DNA of 32,308 bases from an uncultured Rhodospirillales bacterium (lineage in GTDB: Bacteria; Pseudomonadota; Alphaproteobacteria; RF32; CAG-239). The stretch is from the NCBI GenBank assembly GCA_902761715.1, contig CACWLK010000020.1, positions 1-32,308 on the forward strand, written 5' to 3'. The position numbers were made by a program, and so were the translations under genes. A model generated the notes under the pieces. It had not been told where the DNA came from, ran no database searches, and worked only from the letters and a program-made list of their open reading frames with translations. This document shows, piece after piece, positions 15,060 through 23,741 of the stretch (its first letter is position 1; the number at the start of each line of letters is the position of its first letter).

Positions 15060-16331
15060 TTATTCCTCAAATTTTTTCAAAATAATTGACGAGTTCGTAC
15101 CGCCAAATCCGAATGAATTTGACATAGCAGCTTTAATCTCACGTTTTTTGGCTTTTAACGGCACCAAATCCATGCCCTCTACCTCCGGAGCCGGATTGTC
15201 AAGGTTCAGAGTTGGCGGACATGTCTGCTCATTGATGGCTTTGATTGTCAAAACTGCCTCAACTGCACCGGCCGCACCCAACAAATGCCCTATTGCCGAT
15301 TTTGTAGATGACATAGAAACATTTTTCATATTATCACCAAACAAGCGTGCAACGGCCATTGCCTCACCGACATCGCCTGCCGGTGTAGAAGTTCCGTGTG
15401 CATTAACATAGCCTATATCTTCTAATTTAACACCATGCTCTTCTGCATGTTTTACGGCCATTTTCATTGCCCGATAAGCACCATCGCCGGAAGGTGCTGT
15501 AATGTGATAAGCATCGCCGCTCATACCATAGCCGACTACTTCAGCATAAATTTTAGCTCCACGCTTTTTAGCATGTTCCAATTCTTCTAACACCAGCGCA
15601 CCGGCACCTTCACCCATAACAAATCCGCTACGAGCCTGATCCCACGGACGAGAGGCTTTTTCCGGCTCATCATTAAAATCGGCAGTAATGGCTTTCATTC
15701 TGGCAAAACCGGATAACCCTAAAATATTAACGGCCGATTCTGCACCGCCGGCCAGCATCAAATCAGCATCGCCTCTGGCAATCATTGCCGAAGCATCACC
15801 AATTGCATGTGTACCGGTAGAACAAGCAGTAACGCAGGCATGGTTTGGACCTTTAAGTGCAAACCTAATTGAGAGATGACCTGAAATCATATTAATCAGA
15901 CAAGACGGGATAAAAAACGGCGACACTCTGTGCACACTTTTATTTTCATTAATCAGCGTTGACATCTCATAAATAGAACTCAATCCGCCGATACCCGATC
16001 CCATCATTACGCCGGAACGGTAGCTGTCCTCATCATCAACAGGCTTCCAACCGCTGTCTTCCATAGCATCGACACCGGCGGCTAACCCGAACAATATAAA
16101 TTTATCAACACGACGTTGTTCTTTTGGCTCCATAACAGTATCCGGATCAAATTGGTTGGGTTCTTTCCCCATCGGAACTTGACCGGCAATTTTTACCGGT
16201 TCATCATAAAGTTCAATATTTTCAATTTTTCTGATAGCCGATTTTCCTGCCACTATATTATTCCAGTTATATTCGACACCACGGCCGAAAGGTGACAGCA
16301 TACCCATACCGGTTACGACAACTCTTCTCAT
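15060..16331 (-). CDS. fabF: 3-oxoacyl-[acyl-carrier-protein] synthase II
   Basis: FabF condenses malonyl-ACP with acyl-ACP in the elongation cycle of fatty-acid synthesis. The 423-residue protein has the Cys-His-His triad of this class: Cys170 in TACSTGTHAIGD, His312 in NAHGTSTPAGD and His349 in STKSAIGHLLGAAG, plus the glycine-rich C-terminal SNSFGFGGTNSS. Length is normal. acpP lies 96 bases upstream with a hairpin between them, and mltG follows after two bases, so the three probably form one transcription unit with acpP in excess. Confidence 0.97.
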   Translation of the reverse strand: MRRVVVTGMGMLSPFGRGVEYNWNNIVAGKSAIRKIENIELYDEPVKIAGQVPMGKEPNQFDPDTVMEPKEQRRVDKFILFGLAAGVDAMEDSGWKPVDDEDSYRSGVMMGSGIGGLSSIYEMSTLINENKSVHRVSPFFIPSCLINMISGHLSIRFALKGPNHACVTACSTGTHAIGDASAMIARGDADLMLAGGAESAVNILGLSGFARMKAITADFNDEPEKASRPWDQARSGFVMGEGAGALVLEELEHAKKRGAKIYAEVVGYGMSGDAYHITAPSGDGAYRAMKMAVKHAEEHGVKLEDIGYVNAHGTSTPAGDVGEAMAVARLFGDNMKNVSMSSTKSAIGHLLGAAGAVEAVLTIKAINEQTCPPTLNLDNPAPEVEGMDLVPLKAKKREIKAAMSNSFGFGGTNSSIILKKFEE

Positions 16332-16373
16332 CAGCTCTCCCTTATTTTATTTGCATTATAGCCATTTTTATAT

Positions 16374-16403
16374 GAAAAAACTCGCTTTATGTCAAGCGAG
16401 TTT
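16374..16403 (-). terminator. Hairpin/attenuator between acpP and fabF
   Basis: On the minus strand AAACTCGCTT pairs with AAGCGAGTTT around a 6-base loop and is followed by TTTC. It sits 25 bases after the acpP stop. As a partial terminator it would let acpP be made in excess over fabF; that role is inference. Confidence 0.75.
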
Positions 16404-16427
16404 AATCACATATTGCCTAAAACAAAA

Positions 16428-16661
16428 CTAAGCGTTTTTATTCAAATAATCAATGGCATCTTTAACTGTAAGAATTTTCTCGGCAGCTTCATCAGGAATT
16501 TCACAACCGAATTCTTCTTCGAAAGCCATTACCAATTCAACAGTATCGAGACTATCTGCGCCCAAATCGTCAATAAAGCTGGCAGTCTCTGTTACTTTTG
16601 ATTCTTCAACGCCAAGATGTTCTGCCACAATTTTCTTAACGCGATTAGCTGTATCAGTCAT
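16428..16661 (-). CDS. acpP: Acyl carrier protein
   Basis: ACP carries growing acyl chains on a phosphopantetheine arm. The 77-residue acidic protein has the attachment motif [12 protein letters not shown], with Ser37 as the modified residue, and the usual four-helix length. The ATG at 16661 is chosen because AGAGG precedes it and the family begins [12 protein letters not shown]; an upstream start at 16706 would add 15 unrelated residues. Its leader contains a possible promoter (TTGTCA on the minus strand at 16750-16755 with a weak -10 17 bases on). fabF and mltG follow on the same strand. The divergent stretch 16662-16937 toward ldh holds no other gene that I can see. Confidence 0.97.
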   Translation of the reverse strand: MTDTANRVKKIVAEHLGVEESKVTETASFIDDLGADSLDTVELVMAFEEEFGCEIPDEAAEKILTVKDAIDYLNKNA

Positions 16662-16937
16662 TTGATAAACCTCTAAAATATTAACACATAAAATTCTCGG
16701 GTGCATATTTCAGTCCCGTGCTGTCTTGTTATCACAATTTTATGCTTCTTGACAAGCATTATTTTCATTTTATAGCTAAAAAAATTGCCGCTTTTGTTCC
16801 TAATGCGCTGTTTTTGCTAAATTTTATACTTTGGTCTATGTGCATAAAAAAGCCGCTTTTTCCGGCAGTTTTTTCCTTATTTATTGTTTTTTTACCTCTC
16901 AGCCTATATATAATGACGAAAATTAATGGAGGAAAAC

Positions 16938-17879
16938 ATGAAAATAGGAATAATCGGAGCCGGCGGTGTCGGTAGTGCCACAGCTTTTGCCTTAATAATG
17001 CGCGGGGTTGCTCGCAAAATTATCTTAATTGATCAAAATCAAAAAAGAGCCAAAGCCGAAGCTGAAGATATTGCACACGCAACGCCTTTTGCTTATGCCA
17101 ACAAAATCAAAGCTGGAACCTATGCTGATCTTAAAGGAGCAGAAATTGTTATTATAACTGCCGGTGCCAACCAAAAACCCGGTCAAACCCGCAATGACCT
17201 GTTAGCCACCAATGTTGAAATATTCAAACAAATTATTCCTCAGGTCGTACAAAACGCACCGGATACCATCCTTTTAATTGCCGCCAATCCGGTTGACGTC
17301 ATGACGCAGGTTGCCCTGCAACTGTCTGGTTTTCCCGAAAATCGTGTCTTTGGCAGCGGCACCGTGCTTGACACCGCACGTTTACGCACACTTTTAGGTT
17401 ACCACTTGGGAGTTTCTCCAAAATCAATCCATGCCAACGTATTGGGCGAACACGGCGACAGCGAGGTCATTATATGGTCAAACGCCGTTGCCGGAACAAT
17501 TCAGATTGAGCGCCTGGCAACGGACATTAACAAGCCGCTTACGGCTGAAATCAAACAAAACATTGAAAGCGACGTCCGCAATGCCGCCTATCACATCATT
17601 GACGGCAAGGGCTCAACCACTTTTGGCATTGCCGGTGCACTTACTCGCATATGTCAGGCTGTCGGTTCTAACGAATACGCAATTTTAAACGTTTCATCTC
17701 ACCATAAAAACATTGAAAATGTTACTGATATTTGCATGTCCATGCCCTGTATTATCGGCAAAAGAGGTATCCACGGCAAACTGTTGCCTGATTTTTCCGC
17801 CCAGGAACACTCTTTGCTGGCTCACAGTGCCGACACCATCAAATCTTTTACAACCGAGGCAATTAAACACATAAAATAA
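16938..17879 (+). CDS. ldh: L-lactate dehydrogenase
   Basis: The enzyme interconverts pyruvate and L-lactate with NAD(H). The 313-residue protein has GAGGVG (7-12) for NAD binding and the substrate loop QKPGQTR (79-85). Gln79 occupies the specificity position that is Gln in lactate and Arg in malate dehydrogenases. The catalytic set is Asp145/Arg148 (LDTARLR) and His172 (GEHGDSEV), at the standard 27-residue spacing. TGGAGG lies just before the ATG at 16938; an earlier ATG at 16926 would place that site inside the gene. A TATAAT at 16909-16914 may be its -10 box, with only a poor -35. It suggests fermentative disposal of pyruvate, including pyruvate from the serine dehydratase. Confidence 0.92.
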   Translation: MKIGIIGAGGVGSATAFALIMRGVARKIILIDQNQKRAKAEAEDIAHATPFAYANKIKAGTYADLKGAEIVIITAGANQKPGQTRNDLLATNVEIFKQIIPQVVQNAPDTILLIAANPVDVMTQVALQLSGFPENRVFGSGTVLDTARLRTLLGYHLGVSPKSIHANVLGEHGDSEVIIWSNAVAGTIQIERLATDINKPLTAEIKQNIESDVRNAAYHIIDGKGSTTFGIAGALTRICQAVGSNEYAILNVSSHHKNIENVTDICMSMPCIIGKRGIHGKLLPDFSAQEHSLLAHSADTIKSFTTEAIKHIK

Positions 17880-17914
17880 AAATACAGGCGATACTTTAAC
17901 AAAAGTATCGCCTG
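17876..17914. terminator. Terminator shared by ldh and the convergent unknown gene
   Basis: CAGGCGATACTT (17885-17896) pairs perfectly with AAGTATCGCCTG (17903-17914). On the minus strand it runs into TATTTTTATTTTA, and on the plus strand only into CAATTT, so it is stronger for the minus-strand gene. Confidence 0.8.
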
Positions 17915-17919
17915 CAATT

Positions 17920-18429
17920 TCAGAGGGATGCATCGCTGTCAACAACAGGATGAAAACTGTTGTAACAGCATATCATTCGTCTATTGCCGGTGCCCATGAA
18001 ATACCTAAACGCCTCATCGCAAAATGTAAAAATTTTGATAAAACGGTAGGTCGCCTTAGAATTAGCCTGAGCCAAATACTTTTGGGCGTTAATCCCGGGG
18101 CAATGTCCAAACTTGTAGTATAATCTGCTCAAATTTGCATTTTGTACTACCAACTGCTCGTTCCTCTCGTCACAAGAACAGTACCTGAAGTAAATCTCTT
18201 GCAAGTCTCTGCGATGAGTTTCCAAAAGTCGTCTTTCGTCTTCCAGATTGAGTCGTCCATACTTTCTGATATAAGCCTCAAATTTTTCGGAACCTTCACG
18301 AATTCGTGGTTTATAAAGTTCGGAAATGGCCTTACTCTTCAGTGTAAACTCGTCAATGTACTGACAGAACTCCTCCAAACTATGGCATCTGACGCAATCG
18401 ATTTGTTCTTCTAAAGATTTAGGATTCAT
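17920..18429 (-). CDS. Unknown protein with foreign-looking codon use
   Basis: A 169-residue, charged, mostly helical soluble protein with no family I recognise. Cysteines are frequent (IDCVRCHSLEEFC, YCSCDERN, FGHCPG, MICCYN), some in CxxC or CxC spacing. The ATG at 18429 is the most likely start; an alternative at 18456 would add nine hydrophobic residues, and neither has a Shine-Dalgarno sequence. Arg is often AGA or CGA and Lys often AAG, unlike the AAA/CGT/CGC habit of its neighbours. In both respects it resembles the WG-repeat-like genes at 24075-27770 and may have the same foreign origin. It ends at a strong terminator. Confidence 0.65.
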   Translation of the reverse strand: MNPKSLEEQIDCVRCHSLEEFCQYIDEFTLKSKAISELYKPRIREGSEKFEAYIRKYGRLNLEDERRLLETHRRDLQEIYFRYCSCDERNEQLVVQNANLSRLYYKFGHCPGINAQKYLAQANSKATYRFIKIFTFCDEAFRYFMGTGNRRMICCYNSFHPVVDSDASL

Positions 18430-18508
18430 AACTATTAATAATTTAACTGTAAGCATAAGTTTCAACAAAATATGCTACTTTGTCAAGTCGTTTTAAAACT
18501 TAATTTTA

Positions 18509-18537
18509 TTGAAAAAAAACGAATACTGCGTTATAAT
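18509..18537 (+). promoter_or_regulatory. Sigma-70 promoter of the secreted Cys-rich gene
   Basis: TTGAAA (18509-18514), a 17-base spacer and a consensus TATAAT (18532-18537) lie 28 bases before the ATG. Confidence 0.75.
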
Positions 18538-18565
18538 AGATTCAACGCAATAGATGGAGGAAATT

Positions 18566-18901
18566 ATGCGTAAGATTTTAATGTTTATAACAGTTATGGT
18601 ATTTTTTTTAGCAGCAACTGACGTTTTTGCCGGTGTGAGATCAATTGTTGATTCTCCGATCCACACTCAGCGTAGCCCGATTAAGAACACATATGTTCCG
18701 AGCTACCGAACCTGCACAAACATGGGATACACCCTAAATTCCTGCGCTTCTAAAGAAGAAGGTGTCGACTACTGCCCGACAAACGCCAGATATTTCAGAT
18801 ATTGTTGTCCTCAAGGCTATACTCACAAAGCCAAACAATGCATTGATATGGGATTGAAACCCAGCGGAAAAAGCTGCCACGGTTATCATAGATGCGAATA
18901 G
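18566..18901 (+). CDS. Small secreted cysteine-rich protein
   Basis: A 111-residue protein with a signal peptide of about 22 residues (MRKILMFIT..., cleavage likely after DVFA). The mature part is about 89 residues with eight cysteines: RTC, NSC, DYC, YCC, KQC, KSC and HRC, separated by Gly/Tyr/Pro turns. That pattern suggests a disulfide-stabilised periplasmic or surface protein. No named family is recognised. TGGAGG precedes the ATG at 18566, a near-consensus promoter lies upstream and a terminator downstream, so it is a well-expressed single-gene unit. The KPSGKSC-GYHRC end looks like a repeat unit that might recur in larger proteins of this lineage, but that is a guess. Confidence 0.8.
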   Translation: MRKILMFITVMVFFLAATDVFAGVRSIVDSPIHTQRSPIKNTYVPSYRTCTNMGYTLNSCASKEEGVDYCPTNARYFRYCCPQGYTHKAKQCIDMGLKPSGKSCHGYHRCE

Positions 18902-18918
18902 TTTTTATTTAAACAACA

Positions 18919-18952
18919 AAAAAAAACACCTTCCGAAAAGAAGGTGTTTTTT
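18919..18952. terminator. Bidirectional terminator between the Cys-rich gene and carD
   Basis: AAAACACCTTC (18923-18933) pairs with GAAGGTGTTTT (18940-18950) around a 6-base loop, with A/T runs on both sides for either direction. Confidence 0.88.
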
Positions 18953-18968
18953 ATTAACATATATTTCT

Positions 18969-19490
18969 TTACAGAGCCGGAACTGCCGCTGCCAATATAT
19001 CTAACAACTTTTTAGTTGCTTCTTCCGAAGAAATATTTTGGCAAATTGCATACTCGCTGGCCAGTCTGTCAAGAGCCTGCTCATAAATTTGTCTTTCGCT
19101 GTAAGACTGTTCAGCCAAATTCTCACGACGATGCAAATCACGAACCACTTCCGCAATTGCCGCCGGATTGCCTGAATTAATTTTATTTTCATATTCCTGA
19201 GCACGGCGAGACCACATAATTTTCTTTACTTTTGCCTTGCCCTTCAAAATTTCGAGAGCATCATCCATCACCGAGTTGTCGGAAATTTTACGCAATCCGT
19301 TCATTCCGGCCTTAGACAAAGGCACACGCAGAGTCATTTTGTCTTTGTCAAAGTTCACAACAATCAGTTCCAGCTCCGAACCGCCGATATTTTGCTTATA
19401 AATATCAGCAACTTTTCCTACTCCTTGAGCCGGATATACCACATACTCACCGGAGTTGAAGGCAATTTTAGATGTTGTCTTTTTAACCAT
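18969..19490 (-). CDS. carD: CarD-family transcriptional regulator
   Basis: CarD/CdnL proteins bind the RNA polymerase beta subunit and stabilise open promoter complexes, often at rRNA and growth genes. The 173-residue protein has the N-terminal RNA-polymerase-interacting domain (GEYVVYPAQGVGKVADI near 14-30, then LRVPLSKAGMNGLRKI) followed by the all-helical DNA-binding domain (IMWSRRAQEYENKINSG, LHRRENLAEQSYSERQIYE with the conserved aromatic and basic residues). Length is normal for alphaproteobacteria. It lies 108 bases after trmL on the same strand and ends at a terminator. Confidence 0.93.
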   Translation of the reverse strand: MVKKTTSKIAFNSGEYVVYPAQGVGKVADIYKQNIGGSELELIVVNFDKDKMTLRVPLSKAGMNGLRKISDNSVMDDALEILKGKAKVKKIMWSRRAQEYENKINSGNPAAIAEVVRDLHRRENLAEQSYSERQIYEQALDRLASEYAICQNISSEEATKKLLDILAAAVPAL

Positions 19491-19598
19491 ATTCTTTTTC
19501 CACTATTCTAACTAAAAACTCAAAAGCCTTGTTTTCCGCAAGACACAGGGCACTATACCACATTTTTGACTCTAAATCCAGTATTTTTTTGACAAAAA

Positions 19599-20072
19599 CT
19601 ATTTTTTTATCGGAAACAGGTTTGTCTGGCGCAATGCCTCCCCCAACACCATTGTTGCAGAAACTGCAACATTAATCGAGCGCGCCGCCTCTGTCATCGG
19701 AATCAACAAACGAGCATCGACCGTCTCATGCACAATCTCCGGCACACCGGCACTTTCACGCCCTAACAACAACACATCATTGGGCTTAAACTCAAACTCC
19801 GTATAAGGCATTTTCGATTTTGTTGTCAACAAGACGATTCTACCATACTCATTGGGATGTTCTTTAGCAAACTCCAAAAAATCTTCCCACGAATTATGGC
19901 GTCGATATTTAACCAACTCCAAATAATCCATTCCGTAACGCCGCAAAGCATGCTCACTAAAAACAAAGCCACATGGCTCTATAATATCAACTTCCACATT
20001 GACACAGGCACCAAGTCTCAGCATGGTGCCTGTATTTTGTGGCATATCGGGTTGAAACAACGCCAGACGCAT
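19599..20072 (-). CDS. trmL: tRNA (cytidine/uridine-2'-O-)-methyltransferase TrmL
   Basis: TrmL methylates the ribose at wobble position 34 of certain tRNA-Leu species. The 157-residue protein is a minimal SPOUT enzyme: MRLALFQPDMPQNTG at the start, LLLGRESAGVPEIV near 100-113, and the knotted C-terminal SAM site PMTEAARSINVAVSATMVLGEALRQ. The ATG immediately follows the ileS stop with no gap, and its ribosome binding site (AAAGGAG) lies inside the last codons of ileS, so it is translationally coupled to ileS. Confidence 0.94.
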   Translation of the reverse strand: MRLALFQPDMPQNTGTMLRLGACVNVEVDIIEPCGFVFSEHALRRYGMDYLELVKYRRHNSWEDFLEFAKEHPNEYGRIVLLTTKSKMPYTEFEFKPNDVLLLGRESAGVPEIVHETVDARLLIPMTEAARSINVAVSATMVLGEALRQTNLFPIKK

Positions 20073-23000
20073 TTAAGCTCCTTTTGACATAGAACTTACG
20101 ACTTCAACATCAAAGCAAATGTTGGTTCCTTCAATATCTGCCGTTGTGCCGTGAGCGCAAGCATCGTTGATTTTTACCGCCAATACCTGCTCGGCTATAT
20201 ACTGCTCGTTTTCTTTCAGGGCTTTCATCAAATTTTCATCAGATGTCTGCCAGCTCAGAGCAATACGATCAGAAATATTAAAGTTTTTATCTTTACGCAA
20301 GGTCTGCACCAAACGAACAAAGTCACGAGCCATACCTTCACGTTTGAGTTCATCGGTAACATTGGTATCAAGCATAACCAAAGCCTTATTTTCAGCAAAA
20401 GCTTGTCCGACCACACCATCTTTCATCTCCAGACGAACTTCAAACAAATCACTGGTCAAATTTTTGCCGCCGATATTAAGTGTACCGTCAGCATTGAGCT
20501 CCCATTGACCTTGTTTATATGCTGCCATAACCGCCCCCATGTCTTTACCCAAAGCTTTACCCAAAAGCGGAGTATAAAGATAAATGCGCTTGGTCGCATA
20601 ATTTTCCAAATTGTCATCAAAGCAAACCTGCTTAACATTAAGTTCGTCTTTGACAATTTCCTGATATTCATCATTCAAATGGCGACCGACAACCGTAAGT
20701 TTGCTTAGAGGCAGACGGTTACGCAAGTTCTTTTCTTCACGAATAAACTTGCCTGCCGAACAGAGCTCTTGCAAAAAGTCCATCTCTGCCATCAGATTTT
20801 CATTATCGTCAATTGCATTCAAATTCGGATAATCCGCCAGATGAACCGATTCTTCGCCGGTCAGGTTTTTATAAACATATTCGCAAACAAACGGCATTAA
20901 CGGTGCCATAATTTTGCTCAAATTTACCAACACGGTATAAAGTACATCAAAAGCGGTTTTATCACCTTCCCAAAAACGATCACGGGTACGACGAATATAC
21001 CAGTTATTCAATATTTCCATAAATGCGGCAATTTCATTGCAGGCAACTGCAACATCATAGGTATTAAGCCCGTTTTTAACCACAGCACTGACATGTTTCA
21101 GCTTTGCCAAAATGTAATTATCAAGTGACTCGGTCGAGTTGCTTACTTCTTTTGCTTTATATCCTTCGGCGTTTGCATACAAAGTAAAGAAATAAAAAGC
21201 ATTCCACAGCGGAATTTGGGCTACACGTGCGGCTTTAACAATTTCTTTGCCTTCTTTATCGACTGCCAAATTTCCACCTTTCAAAACCGGTGATGATACC
21301 AAGAACCAACGCAATGTATCTGAACCGATATTTTCCAAAACTTCATTCGGATCAGGATAATTCTTCAAGCGTTTTGACAGTTTTTGCCCGCCTTCAGCCA
21401 TCAGCAAACCTGTGCAGATACAGTTTTTGAACGCCGGGCGATTGTGCAAAGCTGTTGACAATACGGTCAGTGTATAGAACCAACCGCGTGTTTGGTCAAT
21501 TGCTTCCACAATAAAATCAGCCGGAAAATGCTCTTCAAACCACTCTTTATTTTCAAACGGATAATGCACTTGGGCATAAGGCATAGAACCCGATTCAAAC
21601 CAACAGTCAAACACATCGCTCACCCGTCTCATCATCGTCTGACCTGATGGATCATCAGGGTTCGGATATACCACATCGTCAATATACGGCTTGTGCAAAT
21701 TTGTAACCTCAACGCCGGTTCTTTCCTTAATCTCGGCTATTGAACCCAACACATCAATTCTCGGGAATTTCGGATTATCTGATTTCCAAACCGGAATAGG
21801 GGTTCCCCAAAAACGATTGCGGGAAATCGACCAATCACGAGCACCTTCCAACCACTTTCCGAAACGTCCGTCTTTAATATGGTCAGGCACCCAGTTAATC
21901 TCTTGATTGTTTTTAACCATTTCATCTCTGAAATCCGTAACCTTAACAAACCAAGAAGACATTGCTTTATAGATTAACGGTGTATCTGTTCTCCAGCAGA
22001 ACGGGTACGAGTGTGTATATTGCTCTTTTTTAACCAACAAACCGTTTTCTTTCAGCCATTGCATAATCGGTTCATTGGTTTCAAAAACCTGCTTACCCTC
22101 ATAATCAGATACTTCGGCAGTAAATTTACCCGCTTCATCAACCGGACAAATAACCGGAAAGTTGCTGTCATACGCACGGCAAACATCAAAGTCGTCTTGA
22201 CCAAAACCCGGTGCAATATGAACAACACCGGTACCGTCTTCTACCGAAACGAACTCACCGGACAACACTTTAAAGCAGCCTTTTTCTTTCAGGTTCTTAA
22301 AATACGGGAACATCGGTTCATAACTCATACCTACGAGTTCCGAACCTTTCATTGAGCCGACTTTCACAGCTTTTTCCAATTGTTTTTTATAACGCCCGAG
22401 CAAAGCCTCTGCCAAAATATACTTCTGTCCGTCTTCTTCCATAACGGCATAGTCAATATCTTTACCGACTGCCAACATCAAGTTAGACGGCAAAGTCCAT
22501 GGTGTTGTTGTCCAAACCAAAATTTTCATTCCGTTTTCAAGCTTGAACAGTACCGTAATTGCGTTATCGGTTTTATCTTGATAACCGAGATTGACCTCAA
22601 AGTTAGACAACGGGGTTTCTGCCGCCCATGAATACGGCAAAACTCTAAAGTCTTCATAAATCAAACCTTTTTCATAAAGACGCTTAAAGTTATTGATAAC
22701 GCTTTCCATAAACGGCAAATCCATGGTTTTATAATCGCGTGAAAAATCAACCCAGCGACCGATTCGTTTGAACATTTCTACCCAAATACCCGAATATTTC
22801 AAAACATCGGAACGGCAAAAATCATTAAATTTTTCAACACCGAATTCTTCGATTTGCTTACGCCCCGAAACGCCCAACTGTTTTTCTGCAGACATTTCCG
22901 CCGGCAAACCATGGCAGTCCCAACCTAAACGGCGGTCAACTTTTTTGCCCGACATAGTCTGAAAACGAGCAACCACGTCTTTTACATAAGACACCATAAT

Positions 23001-23183
23001 ATGTCCGTAGTGCGGTGTTCCGTTAGCAAACGGAGGACCGTCATAAAAAACGAACTCTGCCGCACCATCACGATTGTGCACTGATTTTTCAAATGTTTTA
23101 TCTTCGTCCCAAAACTTAAGAACTTCTTTTTCCAACTCGACAAAGTCAGGCTTTGCCTTTACTTCTGGGTAATATTTGGTCAT
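20073..23183 (-). CDS. ileS: Isoleucyl-tRNA synthetase, type 2 (eukaryote-like)
   Basis: The enzyme charges tRNA-Ile. The 1036-residue protein has the class I signature as HYGH (58-61), the CP1 editing domain (WTTTPWTLPSNLML near 224-237, GTGVVHIAPGFGQDDF near 317-332), WFESGSMPYAQVHYP, and the KMSKS loop as KLSKRLKNYPDP from 601. HYGH together with K-x-S-K-R-L-K-N-Y-P-D-P is the type 2 pattern of eukaryotic cytosolic, Rickettsia and mupirocin-resistance enzymes; ordinary bacterial type 1 enzymes have HxGH...KMSKS-x-G-N. The ATG at 23183 has TAGGGG upstream. trmL is coupled downstream. Upstream, 23184-23453 holds a small hairpin (TATCCC-CTAA-GGGATA) and no T-box or gene that I can see, other than the promoter for the next gene. 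Confidence 0.96.
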   Translation of the reverse strand: MTKYYPEVKAKPDFVELEKEVLKFWDEDKTFEKSVHNRDGAAEFVFYDGPPFANGTPHYGHIMVSYVKDVVARFQTMSGKKVDRRLGWDCHGLPAEMSAEKQLGVSGRKQIEEFGVEKFNDFCRSDVLKYSGIWVEMFKRIGRWVDFSRDYKTMDLPFMESVINNFKRLYEKGLIYEDFRVLPYSWAAETPLSNFEVNLGYQDKTDNAITVLFKLENGMKILVWTTTPWTLPSNLMLAVGKDIDYAVMEEDGQKYILAEALLGRYKKQLEKAVKVGSMKGSELVGMSYEPMFPYFKNLKEKGCFKVLSGEFVSVEDGTGVVHIAPGFGQDDFDVCRAYDSNFPVICPVDEAGKFTAEVSDYEGKQVFETNEPIMQWLKENGLLVKKEQYTHSYPFCWRTDTPLIYKAMSSWFVKVTDFRDEMVKNNQEINWVPDHIKDGRFGKWLEGARDWSISRNRFWGTPIPVWKSDNPKFPRIDVLGSIAEIKERTGVEVTNLHKPYIDDVVYPNPDDPSGQTMMRRVSDVFDCWFESGSMPYAQVHYPFENKEWFEEHFPADFIVEAIDQTRGWFYTLTVLSTALHNRPAFKNCICTGLLMAEGGQKLSKRLKNYPDPNEVLENIGSDTLRWFLVSSPVLKGGNLAVDKEGKEIVKAARVAQIPLWNAFYFFTLYANAEGYKAKEVSNSTESLDNYILAKLKHVSAVVKNGLNTYDVAVACNEIAAFMEILNNWYIRRTRDRFWEGDKTAFDVLYTVLVNLSKIMAPLMPFVCEYVYKNLTGEESVHLADYPNLNAIDDNENLMAEMDFLQELCSAGKFIREEKNLRNRLPLSKLTVVGRHLNDEYQEIVKDELNVKQVCFDDNLENYATKRIYLYTPLLGKALGKDMGAVMAAYKQGQWELNADGTLNIGGKNLTSDLFEVRLEMKDGVVGQAFAENKALVMLDTNVTDELKREGMARDFVRLVQTLRKDKNFNISDRIALSWQTSDENLMKALKENEQYIAEQVLAVKINDACAHGTTADIEGTNICFDVEVVSSMSKGA

Positions 23184-23396
23184 GTTTAACCCCTATGATT
23201 ACATATATTAAATTGATTGTGATTGTTTTAATTGTAAGAAATTTTATATAAAGAAAAGCATATCCCCTAAGGGATAATAATCGCAGGTATGTATATCAAA
23301 AAGTTTTTCATCAGCTTTTCTTTCTTTATGAACTGGAAACAAATCTAATACAAACAACATTCCGAGTCAAGTTTTTATACTTACAAAATGCCACAA

Positions 23397-23425
23397 TTGA
23401 CTCCACCGATAAAATGTGCTATATT
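23397..23425 (+). promoter_or_regulatory. Strong sigma-70 promoter of the 23454 gene pair
   Basis: TTGACT (23397-23402), a 17-base spacer and TATATT (23420-23425) lie 28 bases before the ATG, close to consensus. Confidence 0.8.
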
Positions 23426-23453
23426 GCCCGTAACCTTAATGGAGGATTTTATA

Positions 23454-23741
23454 ATGACTGAAGTCGCCAAAAAAGCTGTTGATGTTTCTGCCGCCTTGAC
23501 CAAATGGGGCATAGAAGGCGCAGGATATGTTGCCGATTGCGGGATACGCCTTGCCGATGCATCATTGCGTGACGTCAAAAGTCTGGCTGCTGAGTTCTCC
23601 GGCAGCAAGATTCAAACCAATGTTGGTGATTTCATGCTCAAAGAGACACAAAAACTAGCCACCTCCGGCATCAAAAAAACCGAAAAAATCAGTATCTGGG
23701 GAGTTAACCGCCTTGCCGATGCCGCCAAGGCTCGCCTCTGA
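23454..23741 (+). CDS. Unknown 95-aa amphipathic protein
   Basis: A 95-residue soluble protein with no signal peptide, rich in Ala, Lys and Gly. It alternates charged and hydrophobic residues in what look like amphipathic helices (VAKKAVDVSAALTKWG, IKKTEKISIWGVNRLADAA). No family is recognised; a phasin-like or membrane-surface-binding role is only a guess from composition. GGAGG lies seven bases before the ATG and a near-consensus promoter precedes it, which suggests good expression. Its TGA overlaps the ATG of the next gene, so the two are translationally coupled. The codon use is native. Confidence 0.7.
   Translation: MTEVAKKAVDVSAALTKWGIEGAGYVADCGIRLADASLRDVKSLAAEFSGSKIQTNVGDFMLKETQKLATSGIKKTEKISIWGVNRLADAAKARL

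Noticed and set aside
16938..17879. Malate dehydrogenase as an alternative call
   Set aside because: The specificity position is Gln (QKPGQTR), which indicates lactate rather than malate dehydrogenase.
20151..20708. 185-codon plus-strand frame opposite ileS
   Set aside because: Antisense to the conserved ileS C-terminal region.
23184..23396. T-box or other riboswitch upstream of ileS
   Set aside because: Only a 6-bp hairpin was seen; no T-box sequence or antiterminator arrangement is present.
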